This document shows positions 63,854 to 64,000 of a stretch of DNA of 64,000 bases, one piece after another. Source of the stretch: Bemisia tabaci (lineage: Eukaryota > Arthropoda > Insecta > Hemiptera > Aleyrodidae). The position numbers and the translations under genes are program-made. The notes below the pieces were generated by a model. It was not told where the DNA came from, searched no databases, and saw only the letters and a program-made list of their open reading frames with translations. Within the stretch, counting starts at the first letter, position 1. The number at the start of each line of letters is the position of its first letter. Location: NCBI RefSeq assembly GCF_918797505.1, contig NC_092800.1:4278001-4342000 (forward strand), given 5' to 3'.

Positions 63854-64000
63854 TACTCAACTGTATTGTGCTGCCAAAACAACCGTCTGAACAGCCGTAT
63901 TCTCCCCAATATCGGGTCATTTAATTAATAAGTGAATTTGTTTTGTACTCTTTACTTATCCTACAGATTATTGGAAGAAATATTCACTGAAAAAGTCTTT

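Overview
This window reads as gene-poor DNA from a repeat-rich animal nuclear genome, most likely an insect. The evidence is an AT-rich background, CpG-containing GC-rich patches, long poly(A)/poly(T) and poly(G)/poly(C) tracts, no bacterial-style dense coding, and about 20 families of short foldback, non-autonomous DNA transposons. Some families look like those I associate with hemipteran genomes such as whitefly, but that is recollection, not proof. No open reading frame longer than 192 codons exists, and that one is built from repeats. I recognise no transposase, reverse transcriptase, rRNA gene, complete tRNA gene or housekeeping gene. The only coding candidates are weak: a possible signal-peptide first exon at 27234 and an unrecognised 150-codon frame at 51249-51701.

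Repeat families, with local names. A: ~225-bp foldback with CACTGG ends, nine copies. B: ~415-bp foldback with CACTGAAAA ends, packed with GGTAA/TTACC motifs, four copies. C: large foldback, one full copy (split by a B) and one half copy. D: 340-bp hairpin. E: GGACGTATTTCT ends and 4-bp A/T-rich target duplications, several exactly 122 bp, with 369- and 894-bp relatives. F: ~160-bp hAT-type MITE with CAGTGGCG ends, 8-bp target duplications and many ATCGAT motifs, nine copies. G: ~250-bp element with CCGTGCTAAGGAAGAACGCC ends, eight copies. H and O share a TGGACCGAGTTTATCAGAAA-like end. I, J, L, V, W and BB are further foldbacks. M: 935-940 bp, CCCTGGTAAAAATTGGC ends, two copies in opposite orientation. 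N: hAT-like, CAGGGCC ends, 8-bp target duplication.

Layout. 1-5700: small foldbacks and M1. 5700-8400: F copies, a three-layer nest (G around BB around H), E-like and D. 8400-19000: B, W, L, A, J/I, Y, a G/I/inverted-arm complex (14.9-16.2 kb), E, C with nested B. 19000-24900: E, tandem U units, A, G, E, A, L. 24800-27000: a 261-bp tandem duplication carrying F, then a decayed ~280-bp tandem array. 27000-31500: mostly unique DNA with one secretory ORF candidate. 31500-33700: BB split by M2, then another BB. 35000-37700: A, O, G, I. 38383-40333: a ~1.95-kb near-perfect inverted repeat, the most striking object here. 42800-45400: a 556-bp foldback, a second decayed tandem array, and N1 inserted in a tRNA-like sequence. 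46000-53900: J, G, B, A, G, O with nested A, half C, H and a foldback. 55000-60400: a long E-type element, L copies split by A and N, a tandem-repeat palindrome (R), E, two F. 61200-63900: J, O, an (AAG)n tract, F, degenerate A.

Several nested insertions give a relative order of events: H into BB, BB into G, M into BB, B into C, A into O, A and N into L, and N into a tRNA-like sequence. The elements do not form an operon or pathway; the window is a record of repeated small-transposon insertion.
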